Numbered from the stretch's first letter, positions 34,191-43,987 are shown. The stretch: DNA of 56,602 bases from Flavobacterium psychraerolatum (GCF_025960985.1 NZ_JAOQMX010000033.1:1-56602), one strand, 5' to 3'. The notes: generated by a model from the letters alone, not told the origin. Translations and numbers: made by a program.

Positions 34191-35852
34191 CTATTGGTTT
34201 TTTTGGTCTAAAATAATTTGTCCGTTTTTCATCGTAAGCTGTCTGTTGCACTTCGTCTTCCAATATTCATTTTTTGAAGAAACAATAATTGTCCAATTGT
34301 GCTCTTGGCCAGTTATGAAATCAATAATTTCGTTGGCGATCTTTTCATCCATGGTGTCTGTTGGATCTTCATAAAACAAAATCTTTGGTTTACTTATGAT
34401 ACTTCTCGCCAATAATATTTTTTGTGCATTAGAAGAGGATAGTTGTTTTCCTTCTGGGAAAATGGATGTCAATAAGCCTTGTGGCAATGATTTTACAAAA
34501 TGCTCCAATTGCATACCTTCAATAGCCCACTTTAGATTTTCATTATTAGTTAATTCATCTTTAAAAGTGATGTTTTCTATAACAGTACCTTCAAAAGGAG
34601 TTTCTCCATAAATTATACTTTCAATTTGGGAACGGTATTGATTAAGGTTTACTTTTTTAAAGCTATCATCATTAATATATATGGCGCCTTCTGTAGGTTG
34701 CATTAGTCCAGAAAGGATACGCATTAATGTCGTTTTACCAGATCCATTTTCTCCATTGATAAAAATACGTTCTCCTTGCTCTATTTTAAGCGAAATGTTA
34801 TTTAAGACAATGCTTTTTGAGTCTGGAAATTTAAAACTTACTTTTTCAATATCTAATGCTATTGAGGTGTAGCAATTATCATAGTCAACGGGGAATTCTT
34901 CTTCTAAATTCATGTCTGTAATTAACCCTATTTTTTCAACTGAAGTTAAAACATCATAGAAAGTTTCAAGTCCCAAAACGATTTTTTCAACCGAGTTAAT
35001 GACTAATAATATAATGATTTCAGCAGCAACAAATTGCCCAATATTCATTTCTTGTGATAGCACCAAATACCCCCCTATGGATAGCAAACTAGCTGTGATA
35101 ATGATTTTGAAAAGAATCAGTTGGGTGAACTGTGTTTTGATTACCGAGAAGTGCTTTTCTCTGTTATGTAAATATTCGGTAACTAAAGAGTCATTTTTTC
35201 CTAGAGCAAAATCATGATGCATTTGATTTCTAAAACTAAAATTGTTTCGTGCTATTTCTTGCAACCATCCAGCAACTTTGTATTTGTATTTAGATTCTTT
35301 CATACTGGTGTTTAATCCTGAGTTATATGAGAATCTGAATATAAAATAGAGTAATAGCATCAACAGCATTCCGAAAATAATAAAATAATTATGGTATAAG
35401 GAGAGTAGAATGATTCCGAAAATTATTTGCAAAATTGCAGCTGAAAAGCCTATTAATAACTTAGCTGTTCCTTTTTGAATAGTCAAAGTATCAAAAAATC
35501 GATTAGCAAGTTCTGGAGGGTAGTTATTGTAGTATTCTTCAAATTTTATTTTGGGTAATCTAACCGCAAATTCGAAGGAGGAGCGAATAAATATTTTTTG
35601 CTGTAAACTTTCCATGATTCGTAGCTGCATTAGTGACAGGACTCCCACTAGTGCGACTCCAAATACCACCATAATAATCAAGACAATCCACGAAGCACTC
35701 GCTCTCCCAGATTGAATAAAGTTAGTAATTGCTTGTATTCCTAGAGGTAAAGATAGACTTATTACTCCAGAAAGAATTCCGTAAAAAAACAATTGATAGA
35801 CATCTTTTTTATCTAATTCGAGTAAATTATAGAATCTTTTTAATGGTTTCAT
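34191..35852 (-). CDS. ABC transporter, fused permease and degenerate ATP-binding domain
   Basis: This encodes 553 residues. The N-terminal part (about 15-310) has six membrane helices of the type I exporter fold, starting YGILSGVISLSLPLGIQAIT. The C-terminal nucleotide-binding domain has an intact Walker A, GENGSGKTTL. The signature reads LSSSNAQK where LSGGQ is usual, the Walker B end reads ILFYEDPTD with the acidic pair reversed (ED, not DE), and the H-loop histidine is replaced (IIVSSKN). There is no peptidase C39 domain. It forms an export system with the HlyD and TolC proteins. How well it hydrolyses ATP is doubtful from these residues. Confidence 0.88.
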   Translation of the reverse strand: MKPLKRFYNLLELDKKDVYQLFFYGILSGVISLSLPLGIQAITNFIQSGRASASWIVLIIMVVFGVALVGVLSLMQLRIMESLQQKIFIRSSFEFAVRLPKIKFEEYYNNYPPELANRFFDTLTIQKGTAKLLIGFSAAILQIIFGIILLSLYHNYFIIFGMLLMLLLYFIFRFSYNSGLNTSMKESKYKYKVAGWLQEIARNNFSFRNQMHHDFALGKNDSLVTEYLHNREKHFSVIKTQFTQLILFKIIITASLLSIGGYLVLSQEMNIGQFVAAEIIILLVINSVEKIVLGLETFYDVLTSVEKIGLITDMNLEEEFPVDYDNCYTSIALDIEKVSFKFPDSKSIVLNNISLKIEQGERIFINGENGSGKTTLMRILSGLMQPTEGAIYINDDSFKKVNLNQYRSQIESIIYGETPFEGTVIENITFKDELTNNENLKWAIEGMQLEHFVKSLPQGLLTSIFPEGKQLSSSNAQKILLARSIISKPKILFYEDPTDTMDEKIANEIIDFITGQEHNWTIIVSSKNEYWKTKCNRQLTMKNGQIILDQKNQ

Positions 35853-35855
35853 ATG

Positions 35856-36533
35856 TTATTTTTTTCTTAGAGTTAGGTCGATTAGATTGAGGTAGAAATC
35901 AGTAGGTGAAATTAGTTCATTACAATTGGTGATGGATTTTAGGTGGTCTTCTAAGAAGTATTGATGCAGTGCTCCTTCAATAATAGAGGATGCTAAACTT
36001 TTTGGAAAAGGATAATCAGGTTTTATTTCAATAATCAAGGATACGATACGGTTGATAACACTTTTATATATGAAAAAAAAGCCTTCTTTGTTTTCATCAT
36101 CTATTTCTTTGGTGTGAAGTGTTTTGGTGAATTCGGTTATAATGATTTTATTTAAAACGGCTTCATTAATATGCGGAATAGATAAGTCTTCTTCTGATCT
36201 TTGGGTTACTACGGTAATTGCACGTTTCAAACGTTCCATAGGATCGTCAATATTCATCATTTTAAATACCATTTGGTATTCAATCCAACTCCAATACCAA
36301 GAGCATAAGTACACTAATAATTTATGTTTATTTTCGAAATAACGATAGATAGAGCTTTCATTCGATCCGATTCGATCTCCCAATTTTTTAAAAGTAAAAG
36401 AGTCGAAGCCGATTTTGTCAATCAAAAATATACTTTCTTGAAGAATTTTTTTACCCAAAGTAGAAGTTTCTGGGTCTTTGACATATATCTTTTCGTTAAC
36501 CTTAATTTTTATATTTGATAACATTGATTGCAT
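35856..36533 (-). CDS. TetR family transcriptional regulator of the export operon
   Basis: This encodes about 225 residues. The N-terminal helix-turn-helix covers KKILQESIFLIDKIGFDSFTFKKLGDRIG and SNESSIYRYFENKHKLLVYL, a standard TetR arrangement. The C-terminal ligand domain is unlike named members. I take the ATG at 36533; an in-frame ATG at 36554 lies inside the likely -7 box TATATTTG (36559-36552), and 36524 is also possible. It is first in the operon, 3 bases before the ABC gene, so it probably represses its own operon and responds to an exported compound. Confidence 0.85.
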   Translation of the reverse strand: MQSMLSNIKIKVNEKIYVKDPETSTLGKKILQESIFLIDKIGFDSFTFKKLGDRIGSNESSIYRYFENKHKLLVYLCSWYWSWIEYQMVFKMMNIDDPMERLKRAITVVTQRSEEDLSIPHINEAVLNKIIITEFTKTLHTKEIDDENKEGFFFIYKSVINRIVSLIIEIKPDYPFPKSLASSIIEGALHQYFLEDHLKSITNCNELISPTDFYLNLIDLTLRKK

Positions 36534-36551
36534 AATCGATTGTATTTTGCA

Positions 36552-36559
36552 CAAATATA
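36552..36559 (-). promoter_or_regulatory. -7 box of the TetR-ABC-HlyD-TolC operon
   Basis: On the minus strand this reads TATATTTG, a strong TAnnTTTG match, without a TTG at -33. Its position rules against translation from 36554. Confidence 0.5.
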
Positions 36560-36609
36560 ATAGTAATGCTATTAATAAAAAAAGTAATTAGGTTATTATT
36601 TAAATAAAA

Positions 36610-36634
36610 AAAGCTACCCGATTAAGGTAGCTTT
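36610..36634 (-). terminator. Terminator of gpmI
   Basis: On the minus strand AAAGCTACC (36634-36626) pairs with GGTAGCTTT (36618-36610), followed by TTTTATTT. Confidence 0.8.
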
Positions 36635-36659
36635 ACGTATAAATTTAATTGTTAGGAGA

Positions 36660-38177
36660 CTATAAAAGGGAGTGTTGCGTCATTACAGCTGGTTTTGCAA
36701 CGCCCATCAAATCAAGAATAGTTGGTGCAATATCACCAAGAACTCCATCGTTTATTTTTTTGATCTCTTTATCAATTACGATAAAAGGAACTGGGTTTGT
36801 TGTGTGTGCTGTATTTGGGCTTCCGTCAGGATTGATCATAGTTTCGCAATTTCCGTGATCAGCAATAACGAGAACAGTGTAGTCGTTTGCAATAGCAGCA
36901 GTGATAACACGTTCTACACATTTGTCAACTGCTTCACATGCCTGGATAGCTGCTGCCATAATTCCGGTATGACCCACCATATCCCCATTGGCAAAATTCA
37001 AACATACAAAATCAACATCTCCTTTTTCAATTTCGGGAACTAGAGCATCTGTCAATTCGTTGGCACTCATTTCTGGTTGCAAATCATAAGTCGCTACTTT
37101 TGGTGAGTTTTTCAAAATTCTGCTTTCACCAATAAACGGCTCCTCGCGACCTCCTGAAAAGAAAAATGTTACATGAGGGTACTTTTCTGTTTCAGCGATA
37201 CGAATTTGTTTCTTACCTGCTTTTTCCAGAACTTCACCTAGAGTTTCAGTAATGTTGTCTTTATTGTAAACAACTTTTACATTAGTATATGTTTCGTCAT
37301 AATTAGTCAGAGTAACATAGTACAAGTTCAACTTGTGCATGTTTTGTTCGTGAAAATCTTGTTGAGAAAGTGCCTCTGTTAGTTCGCGTCCTCTGTCTGT
37401 TCTAAAATTGAAGAAAATAACAACATCATCTTCCTCAATTTTTGCTAATGGTTCATTATTAGCGTCAACTATTACAACCGGAGCTATAAACTCATCTGTA
37501 ATGTCATTTTGATAGCTAACTTCTACTGCTGTTACTGGGTTCGCAGCTTTTGCGCCAAAACCGTTCACCACCAAGTCGTATGCTAATTTTACTCTTTCCC
37601 AACGTTTATCTCTGTCCATTGCATAATATCTACCTATAATAGTGGCGATTTTCGCTGTAGTAGGAGCAATGTAGTTTTGTAAATCCTGAATGTATTTTAT
37701 ACCCGATTTAGGATCTACATCACGTCCATCTGTAAAGGCATGTATGAAGACTTTTTCTAAACCATAATCTTGAGTTGCATCAAGTAGTCCACGCAGGTGC
37801 GACGTATGAGAGTGAACACCACCATCAGATACCAGTCCTAAAAAGTGTACTTTTTTATTGTTGTCTTTAGCGTATTGAAAAGCATCTTTCAATACTTGTT
37901 CTTTTGCTAATGTTTTGTTGGCTACGGCTAAGTTGATTTTAGCTAAATCTTGGTAAACAATTCTTCCTGCTCCCAAGTTCATATGACCTACTTCGCTATT
38001 TCCCATTTGTCCCTCAGGCAGACCTACATGTAAACCATCGGTTCTAAGTTGGGCACTTGGGTAGTTTTTGTAAAGGCTATTGATGTAAGGTACATTGGCA
38101 TTATCAATTGCAGAAACTTTTGGGTCAGGAGATTTCCCCCAACCGTCTAATATCATTAAGATTACTTTTTTGTTCAT
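36660..38177 (-). CDS. gpmI: 2,3-bisphosphoglycerate-independent phosphoglycerate mutase
   Basis: This encodes 505 residues. It interconverts 3- and 2-phosphoglycerate in glycolysis and gluconeogenesis, using manganese. The N-terminal MILDGWGKS holds a metal-binding Asp11, and GQMGNSEVGHMNLGAGR contains the phosphorylated Ser61. Also present are the FTDGRDVDPKSG and GRYYAMDRDKRWERV segments of the phosphotransferase domain, DFVCLNFANGDMVGHTG and VIADHGNCE with the remaining metal ligands. The length is normal. It is a single gene with a TATATTTG -7 box (38201-38194 on this strand) and its own terminator. The 228 bases between it and the next gene otherwise show nothing. Confidence 0.97.
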   Translation of the reverse strand: MNKKVILMILDGWGKSPDPKVSAIDNANVPYINSLYKNYPSAQLRTDGLHVGLPEGQMGNSEVGHMNLGAGRIVYQDLAKINLAVANKTLAKEQVLKDAFQYAKDNNKKVHFLGLVSDGGVHSHTSHLRGLLDATQDYGLEKVFIHAFTDGRDVDPKSGIKYIQDLQNYIAPTTAKIATIIGRYYAMDRDKRWERVKLAYDLVVNGFGAKAANPVTAVEVSYQNDITDEFIAPVVIVDANNEPLAKIEEDDVVIFFNFRTDRGRELTEALSQQDFHEQNMHKLNLYYVTLTNYDETYTNVKVVYNKDNITETLGEVLEKAGKKQIRIAETEKYPHVTFFFSGGREEPFIGESRILKNSPKVATYDLQPEMSANELTDALVPEIEKGDVDFVCLNFANGDMVGHTGIMAAAIQACEAVDKCVERVITAAIANDYTVLVIADHGNCETMINPDGSPNTAHTTNPVPFIVIDKEIKKINDGVLGDIAPTILDLMGVAKPAVMTQHSLL

Positions 38178-38193
38178 TTTGTCAAGTTTTCTA

Positions 38194-38201
38194 CAAATAT
38201 A
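38194..38201 (-). promoter_or_regulatory. -7 box of gpmI
   Basis: On the minus strand this reads TATATTTG, ending 16 bases before the start codon. Confidence 0.5.
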
Positions 38202-38405
38202 AAACTTTTATAAACTTAGTAAGGGGAGTTTTGTTATTATTTATAGAGTGCATTTTGGAATATTGGTTACAAAAGTTTGTCTTTTTGTGCTTATTTCAAT
38301 ATGAAATATTTCTTTTCGGGTTCTGTTTACAATTTCAAAGGAATCCGTATCTTTAAGTGCAAGAGATATTCCAAACAAAGATAAGTTGTTTTTTTACACT
38401 TAATT

Positions 38406-40820
38406 TTATTTAACCAAAGTGTTGTAGTCTATAAAGTAACGAAGTCTGATTGAGAAGATATTGGTCAGGTTTCCATCAAATACATTATTGAAATTTTTGC
38501 TCAATCTTTTTTCTACTTCGATTCCGTTAGCGCTTACTTGAGAATAGTTTCTGTACAATATAGATATTTCACTTCCAGGAGCAAACCACCAAGAATAGGC
38601 AAGGTCAAAATTCCATGAGTTAAAGTTTCTGTTTTTATTATCGGTAAAGGTATTATTGTCAATTAATCTCCCTTCGGGTTGTAGCGTTTGAAATTGAAGC
38701 ACATCAGAATAAGACCAGTAGTAGCGTGCCGTTAAATTGAAGGACATTTTGTTTGTAATAGCATACTTTCCAAAAAAGTCATTTTGTAAAATCTCTCGTG
38801 TTCTTTTTCCAAAGATAATATTGTCATTATTATCGAAAGCAGCAAAACCTTTATCGTTGCTTTTATAGAAGTATTCAGAGGTAAAAGAAAGTGATAGTTT
38901 GGGGTTTGCAATATATTTTGTACTAAAATAAAGGCCGTACGTATTTCTGTTTTTTTCTGAATAAGCAGTTATGGATGGTTCGATGGTAATAGATAGAGGT
39001 CGGTTTGGATTTGAAACAAAACTTAATACAGAATTGATGTATTTAGGAATGTAAACATATTCTCCAGCTACTCTTGGTTCATAAAAATCAAAAGTCTCGA
39101 CGGGAGAGAACTGAAAGACGGTTTCAAAAACATCGTTTTTTAATGTTGATACTTTAAATTCTGATCGAACTAATACTTCTTGTAATTTGTTGGTAGCATT
39201 TTGAATGTCTATACTTACACTTTGTCGCGCGCGCAAAGAGTTAAAAATCTTTGTAGGGTTAACGATGCGATAACTTCCTCCAATGTATCCATTGCGATAG
39301 TTAGTGTAAAAAAGTTGAGAAAGATCATTGGTGTCGTAATCTTTGGATAAATATTTGGCTGAAACATCATATCGAAGCTTTCCCGCAGTTTTTGAGAAAC
39401 CTAGTGCTGTTTTATATCCATCATAGTTTTCAAAATCTTTGACTGTGCTAAACTTATAGTCCCCGTATATGTTGTATGAATTTGATTTTGTGCTTAAATC
39501 AAAGAGTAAGCCAGTTACATTGGCATCTCTAAAATTACCATTGCGTATTGTGTTGGTATTAATAAAGGATATAGAAGAATTTTGTCTAAATCGTTGGTCA
39601 ATTGATATCACATTATAATTGGTCAAAGGCTGAACGGTTTCTTCTCTATAGGTATCTGTTGTAGTATTATGGATGGTTGCATCTGTTTTTTGGGTTACAG
39701 CATTTAGAATTCCTATTCCTAGTCCGTTTTTTGTTCTGCCAGAAACTTTTACTGCATTGATGAGGTTTACCGTTGTTGGATAGTTAGTGATTTCTTCATT
39801 AGCACCAATTTTATCTTGTAAAGTGTAGTAATCGACAATTGGACTTCCACCAATTCTGCGAGAATAAAATAAGTTTCCATTGGTAAATAAGTTGGTTCCC
39901 TCGGTAAAAAAGGGTCTATTTTCAGTAAGTGTTTGTTCAAAAGGGGTGACGTTTAAAATGGCATTGTCAAATTTGGTTTGACCAAAGTCAGGCACTAAAA
40001 TAGCATCAAGCGTAAAAGCTTCATTAATTCCATATTTTATGTCCAGTCCAGCTTTAAATGTTCTGTCAGCTGCGGTTCTGTCTTTTTGATAATAGGCCGA
40101 AGTATACGGTATGAAAAAAAGTCGAGTAGGAGGTGTGATGTTGTTAATTCCTTCGAGTAATCCATTTTGTGTGATGGGGTTTTCGATTTTGGTATCAATA
40201 TAATTCCAAGTATATTTTTGAAATTTGCGCTTGATCTCACGCATGAAGTTAAGCCCCCAGGTTTGGTTCTTACTTTTAGAAAACCGTAAGGCGGCATAAG
40301 GGATTTTCATTTCTACAGTCCATCCAAAATCAGTTATTTTTACTTTACTGTACCAAATGGCGTCCCAAGTAAAATCCTCTTCGTCCTTAGTTGCAATGCA
40401 ATCCATTTGCACGCCGGCCGCACTCACATAAAAGCGGTAGTCTTGTTGGCCATCATTGAATCCATTGATATAAACCGAAAAATGATCGGATGCGCCAAAA
40501 ACATCTCTAGTAGTCATTTCTTTTAAAATTTTATTCGGTTGGTCATCATATAAAGTTGCAGTTACATAAATAGCAATATTATCATGATCTACTTTTACTT
40601 CAGTTCTTTTTTCTTTTGGAATTGGCTTGCCATTATCAGGCTCATACATTATAAAGTCTGTGGCAATATATGTATTAGTGTTTCGTTCTAAAGAAGTAGT
40701 ATCACTATCAATTAATATTTTGTCACCTTTTTTTTGAGAAAATAATTTCTTTTTTTGACTATAGGCTCCATGAGTTGTTACTAAATATATTAAGAATAGA
40801 AGGATGTTATATTTAGTCAT
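38406..40820 (-). CDS. DUF5916 outer-membrane beta-barrel protein with CBM9-like N-terminus
   Basis: From the ATG at 40820 this encodes 804 residues, with signal peptide MTKYNILLFLIYLVTTHGAYSQ. The N-terminal 200 residues resemble a CBM9-type domain: DNIAIYVTATLYDDQP, VFGASDHFSVYINGFNDGQQDYRFYVSAAG, MDCIATKDEEDFTWDAIWYSKVKITDFGWTVEMKIPYAALRFSK. The remainder is a beta-barrel rich in alternating Tyr/Phe/Arg, ending RLRYFIDYNTLVK in the outer-membrane style. DUF5916 proteins are common in Bacteroidota and have no established function; some lie near secreted hydrolases. It stands alone here, divergent from the L,D-transpeptidase gene. Confidence 0.85.
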   Translation of the reverse strand: MTKYNILLFLIYLVTTHGAYSQKKKLFSQKKGDKILIDSDTTSLERNTNTYIATDFIMYEPDNGKPIPKEKRTEVKVDHDNIAIYVTATLYDDQPNKILKEMTTRDVFGASDHFSVYINGFNDGQQDYRFYVSAAGVQMDCIATKDEEDFTWDAIWYSKVKITDFGWTVEMKIPYAALRFSKSKNQTWGLNFMREIKRKFQKYTWNYIDTKIENPITQNGLLEGINNITPPTRLFFIPYTSAYYQKDRTAADRTFKAGLDIKYGINEAFTLDAILVPDFGQTKFDNAILNVTPFEQTLTENRPFFTEGTNLFTNGNLFYSRRIGGSPIVDYYTLQDKIGANEEITNYPTTVNLINAVKVSGRTKNGLGIGILNAVTQKTDATIHNTTTDTYREETVQPLTNYNVISIDQRFRQNSSISFINTNTIRNGNFRDANVTGLLFDLSTKSNSYNIYGDYKFSTVKDFENYDGYKTALGFSKTAGKLRYDVSAKYLSKDYDTNDLSQLFYTNYRNGYIGGSYRIVNPTKIFNSLRARQSVSIDIQNATNKLQEVLVRSEFKVSTLKNDVFETVFQFSPVETFDFYEPRVAGEYVYIPKYINSVLSFVSNPNRPLSITIEPSITAYSEKNRNTYGLYFSTKYIANPKLSLSFTSEYFYKSNDKGFAAFDNNDNIIFGKRTREILQNDFFGKYAITNKMSFNLTARYYWSYSDVLQFQTLQPEGRLIDNNTFTDNKNRNFNSWNFDLAYSWWFAPGSEISILYRNYSQVSANGIEVEKRLSKNFNNVFDGNLTNIFSIRLRYFIDYNTLVK

Positions 40821-40941
40821 GAAGGTAGGTTGAGGTTGAGGCAAAAATAACATTTTTTTAACAATTTACAATGGTGGAAAAAAGTTTTTGTAGTACTTGC
40901 TTTGCTAATGATGTGAAGTTGTGGTAATTATGTTAATTAAG

Positions 40942-40972
40942 TTTGTTTAATTAGAAAGTAATTCTATATTTG
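40942..40972 (+). promoter_or_regulatory. Promoter of the L,D-transpeptidase gene
   Basis: TTTG (40942-40945) and TATATTTG (40965-40972) are separated by 19 bases, a near-perfect Bacteroidota promoter, 36 bases before the start codon. Confidence 0.8.
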
Positions 40973-41008
40973 TGGCCCCGTTTATAATTTGTAATTTAAT
41001 CTAAATCA

Positions 41009-41740
41009 ATGCGTTATAAAATCTTAGCTAGTTCGTTTTTTGTAATTTGTCTTTCTCTTTTTTTAAATTTCTCCTATACCGATGCCAAGGAGCTCAAAGG
41101 GTCGGCAAGGGTTAATTTGAAAGATGTAGCTGTGGTTGTACCTCAAACAACTGAGGAAAGGGTATATGAAAATCTACATTCAAATGATTTTGCATTACCT
41201 GATTTTAAAATTTTCAATCAAGCCTTAAAAGGGTTTTATTTACTAAAAGAAAAGGGATTAATTAAAAGGAACATTTTAACCTTAATAGATTTTAGTCTTT
41301 CGTCAAACAAAGAACGCCTTTGGGTGATTGATTTGGATACCAATACAATAATGTTTAATTCTTTGGTGGCTCATGGTCGTAATTCTGGTGACGAATATGC
41401 TGCAGATTTTTCAAATAGACCAGAATCTTTTAAAAGTAGCTTAGGTTTCTATGCTACAGCAGAGATTTATACAGGTAAGCACGGAATGTCTTTGCGTTTG
41501 GATGGGTTAGAAAAAGGATTAAATGATAATGCTAGAGAGCGAGCTGTTGTTATTCATGGAGCAGATTATGTTTCGAATTCATTTATAAAAAATAACAAAC
41601 GTTTGGGTAGAAGCTTGGGTTGTCCAGCTATTCCTGTAGAATTGACTAATAAAATCATACAAACCATCAAGGATAAATCATGTCTATTTATCTATCATTC
41701 TTCAAATAGTGATGAAATTATGTCTCACTTGATGTCGTAA
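41009..41740 (+). CDS. Murein L,D-transpeptidase catalytic domain protein (YkuD_2 type)
   Basis: This encodes 243 residues, with a signal peptide at about 1-22 and export to the periplasm. The catalytic domain has the family's pattern: VVIHGADYVS with His183 and LGRSLGCPAIP with the nucleophilic Cys205, plus MFNSLVAHGRNSGDEYAADF upstream. Such enzymes make or break 3-3 cross-links or anchor proteins to peptidoglycan; this YkuD_2-type subgroup is mostly uncharacterised. It has a strong own promoter. No obvious terminator follows in 41741-41889. Confidence 0.9.
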   Translation: MRYKILASSFFVICLSLFLNFSYTDAKELKGSARVNLKDVAVVVPQTTEERVYENLHSNDFALPDFKIFNQALKGFYLLKEKGLIKRNILTLIDFSLSSNKERLWVIDLDTNTIMFNSLVAHGRNSGDEYAADFSNRPESFKSSLGFYATAEIYTGKHGMSLRLDGLEKGLNDNARERAVVIHGADYVSNSFIKNNKRLGRSLGCPAIPVELTNKIIQTIKDKSCLFIYHSSNSDEIMSHLMS

Positions 41741-41889
41741 CCAGACTTTTTTAAGGAAGCGAAGTTGGTTAAACCTTTGTTTTTTTGTTTTTGATTCCCT
41801 TACTAGAAAAAAAAGTGGACCGCTAACGATTTAGTTTTAAAAAGGTTATAATAAATCGTTGTTTTTTTTGAAAAATACATTCAAAATAA

Positions 41890-41922
41890 TTTGTTTGAAA
41901 CTGTTTTTATTCTTTATATTTG
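41890..41922 (+). promoter_or_regulatory. Promoter of the tRNA-Gly pair
   Basis: TATATTTG (41915-41922) lies 10 bases before the first tRNA. TTTG occurs at 41890-41893 (21-base spacing) and at 41894-41897 (17 bases). Confidence 0.6.
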
Positions 41923-41932
41923 CACCACCAAT

Positions 41933-42005
<73 letters not shown>

Positions 42006-42045
42006 CTAAAGCAAATGTATTAATTGCTTGTAAAATATTTTTAAT

Positions 42046-42118
<73 letters not shown>

Positions 42119-42125
42119 CTTCAAG

Positions 42126-42151
42126 AAACCGAAACAGAAATGTTTCGGTTT
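42126..42151 (+). terminator. Terminator of the tRNA-Gly transcript
   Basis: AAACCGAAACA (42126-42136) pairs with TGTTTCGGTTT (42141-42151) around a GAAA loop, and a T run follows. It lies just before the stop of pepE on the opposite strand. Confidence 0.88.
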
Positions 42152-42153
42152 TT

Positions 42154-42861
42154 TTAGTTTAAGGCTGTTAGATTGCTGCCGCTTTCTAGTTCTACTGGTT
42201 TTTCTCCTTTTCTGAATAATCGAGCAGATAATTGTCCTCGTAAAGTTATTTTATTATTACGAACTTCCAGCCAGCTTCCTTCTCTTAATCCCAAAACAGG
42301 AATCGTATTAAAAGCGTGAAATTCATTAATTCTAGTTTCTCTAGTTTCTCCCATGTGTTTTGATTTTTGGTCAACATCCAAGTAATGAGGATTAACATTG
42401 AAAGGGATTAATCCTAAGGTTTGAAAACTAGGTGGGTAGATAATGGGCATATCGTTGGTCGTCTGCATACTTAGTCCACAAATGTTACTGCCGGCACTGG
42501 TGCCTAGATATGGTGTTCCTTTTTTTACTACTTCGGCTATTTTGGTCATGATGGTGTGTGCGTATAGTTTTGTGACTAGTAAGAAAGTGTTTCCTCCACC
42601 AGTAAAGATTCCTTCAGCTGCTTCGATGGCTTCTGTTGGGTTTTCAAATTCATGAATCCCTTTTACTTCGATATTGATATTTTTAAAAGTTTCTGCTACT
42701 ATTTGGGTATAGTCTTCGTATGATATTCCGCCTGGTTGAGCGTAAGGAATAAATAAAATAGTTTTGCAATCTTTAAAGTGAATTTTCAATTCAGGTAACA
42801 GGTATTCTAGATGTTTTTCGCCATGTATGGTAGAAGTACTAGCGATAAGGATATTTTTCAT
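42154..42861 (-). CDS. pepE: Dipeptidase E (alpha-aspartyl dipeptidase, S51 family)
   Basis: From the ATG at 42861 (MKNILIASTSTIHGEKHLEYL) this encodes 235 residues. It hydrolyses dipeptides with N-terminal aspartate in the cytoplasm. The nucleophile Ser122 lies in LGTSAGSNI and His159 in NVNPHYLD; FIPYAQPGGISYEDY and GIFTGGGNTFLL match the family. An in-frame ATG 17 codons earlier adds residues unlike the family, so I reject it. The length is normal. It is a monocistronic gene; the 288 bases on its 5' side hold no other gene. Confidence 0.92.
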   Translation of the reverse strand: MKNILIASTSTIHGEKHLEYLLPELKIHFKDCKTILFIPYAQPGGISYEDYTQIVAETFKNINIEVKGIHEFENPTEAIEAAEGIFTGGGNTFLLVTKLYAHTIMTKIAEVVKKGTPYLGTSAGSNICGLSMQTTNDMPIIYPPSFQTLGLIPFNVNPHYLDVDQKSKHMGETRETRINEFHAFNTIPVLGLREGSWLEVRNNKITLRGQLSARLFRKGEKPVELESGSNLTALN

Positions 42862-43149
42862 GCTATTTTTTTTAGTTAAAGGTATGGAAAACGTATTATT
42901 ATTTGGAGTCATTTATATTAAAAATAGTTAAATTGGTAGTTGTGGTTGTTTGTAGTCAGCCTTGTCGATTTAGGGTATATTTATTAAGGATATCGCTGAT
43001 AGATCTAAGGTTTGAAGTTTTGTTACAGTGAATTATTTGATTTTATGATATTTGAGACTTTTCCGGAGATTATTATTAACATATTTTTACCAATCTCTTG
43101 GGATTTGTTGTGAAGTCTAATAGATACTTTTACCCGATACCACATAGTT

Positions 43150-43893
43150 ATGAAGTTATTTTACTGTTTTTTTTTGTTAGTTACATCATTAGCCTTCGGG
43201 CAGCAGTCACCGAATGCTTTGGTAAGTGGTAGAGTAAGTAGTAGTATGTCTGATTTGGAGGGGGTTTATGTTATTAATCTCAAGACAGAAAAAATGGTTC
43301 AAACAGACAAGAAGGGAGATTTTACCATTGCTGCAGTAAAAGGTGATAGTCTTATTTTTTCGATGTTTCAATATACTAGACTGACATTGGCGTTGACAGA
43401 TGAAAATCTTAGAAATGGAAAGTTGGAGGTGAACTTGTTTCCATTAATGAATTACCTTGATGAGGTAATTATTGGGAAGTATAGTCATATTAACGCTGTA
43501 AATTTGGGGATAATTCCTGCGGGTCAGCGTTCTTATACAGCTGCAGAAAGGAAGTTGATGGCTGCAGGTGATTTTAGTGGTTCTGGTGGAGCTTCGGTAG
43601 GTTTAGATCCTTTGTTAAATTTGTTTTCTGGGCGTACAACAATGCTTAAAAAAGAATTAGCTGTTGAGAAGAAAGAAAAGTTTATGTTGCAATTGGAGTA
43701 TATGTTTGATGAAGCTCATTATGTGACCAAGTTGAAGATTCCTTTAATTTACATTAGGGGTTTTATGTATTATGCAGTTGAGAATCCAAAATTTACTAGA
43801 GTGTTAGAAACTAAGAATAAAGTAAGTATTGAATTTTTGTTAGGACAATTGGCTGAAATGTATAAAGAGACTATAACAGTAGAAAGTAAATAA
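43150..43893 (+). CDS. CarboxypepD-reg-like secreted protein, first of pair
   Basis: This encodes 247 residues, with signal peptide MKLFYCFFLLVTSLAFGQQ. Residues about 25-100 form a carboxypeptidase-regulatory-like beta sandwich (VSGRVSSSMSDLEGVYVINLKTEKMVQTDKKGDFTI, GDSLIFSMFQYT), as found in the N-terminal part of SusC-type proteins. The remainder, from LDEVIIGKYSHINAVNLGI, is a conserved tail of unknown role and not a TonB plug. It is the first gene of a four-gene cluster ending in an M1 peptidase. It is presumably periplasmic or attached to the outer membrane. Why two such proteins are adjacent is unknown. Confidence 0.8.
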   Translation: MKLFYCFFLLVTSLAFGQQSPNALVSGRVSSSMSDLEGVYVINLKTEKMVQTDKKGDFTIAAVKGDSLIFSMFQYTRLTLALTDENLRNGKLEVNLFPLMNYLDEVIIGKYSHINAVNLGIIPAGQRSYTAAERKLMAAGDFSGSGGASVGLDPLLNLFSGRTTMLKKELAVEKKEKFMLQLEYMFDEAHYVTKLKIPLIYIRGFMYYAVENPKFTRVLETKNKVSIEFLLGQLAEMYKETITVESK

Positions 43894-43987
43894 GATAGTT
43901 CTTGTGTTTATGGTGTTTAAACACGTAACTTTATAAACCTAAATAAAGTTTATTAGTAATAAATTAGGTGTATAAAAAAAAATAAAA

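Noticed and set aside
31443..35852. Bacteriocin or RTX type I secretion with peptidase-type ABC protein
   Set aside because: The ABC protein lacks the C39 peptidase domain and no small precursor or RTX gene is adjacent, so the exported substrate remains open.
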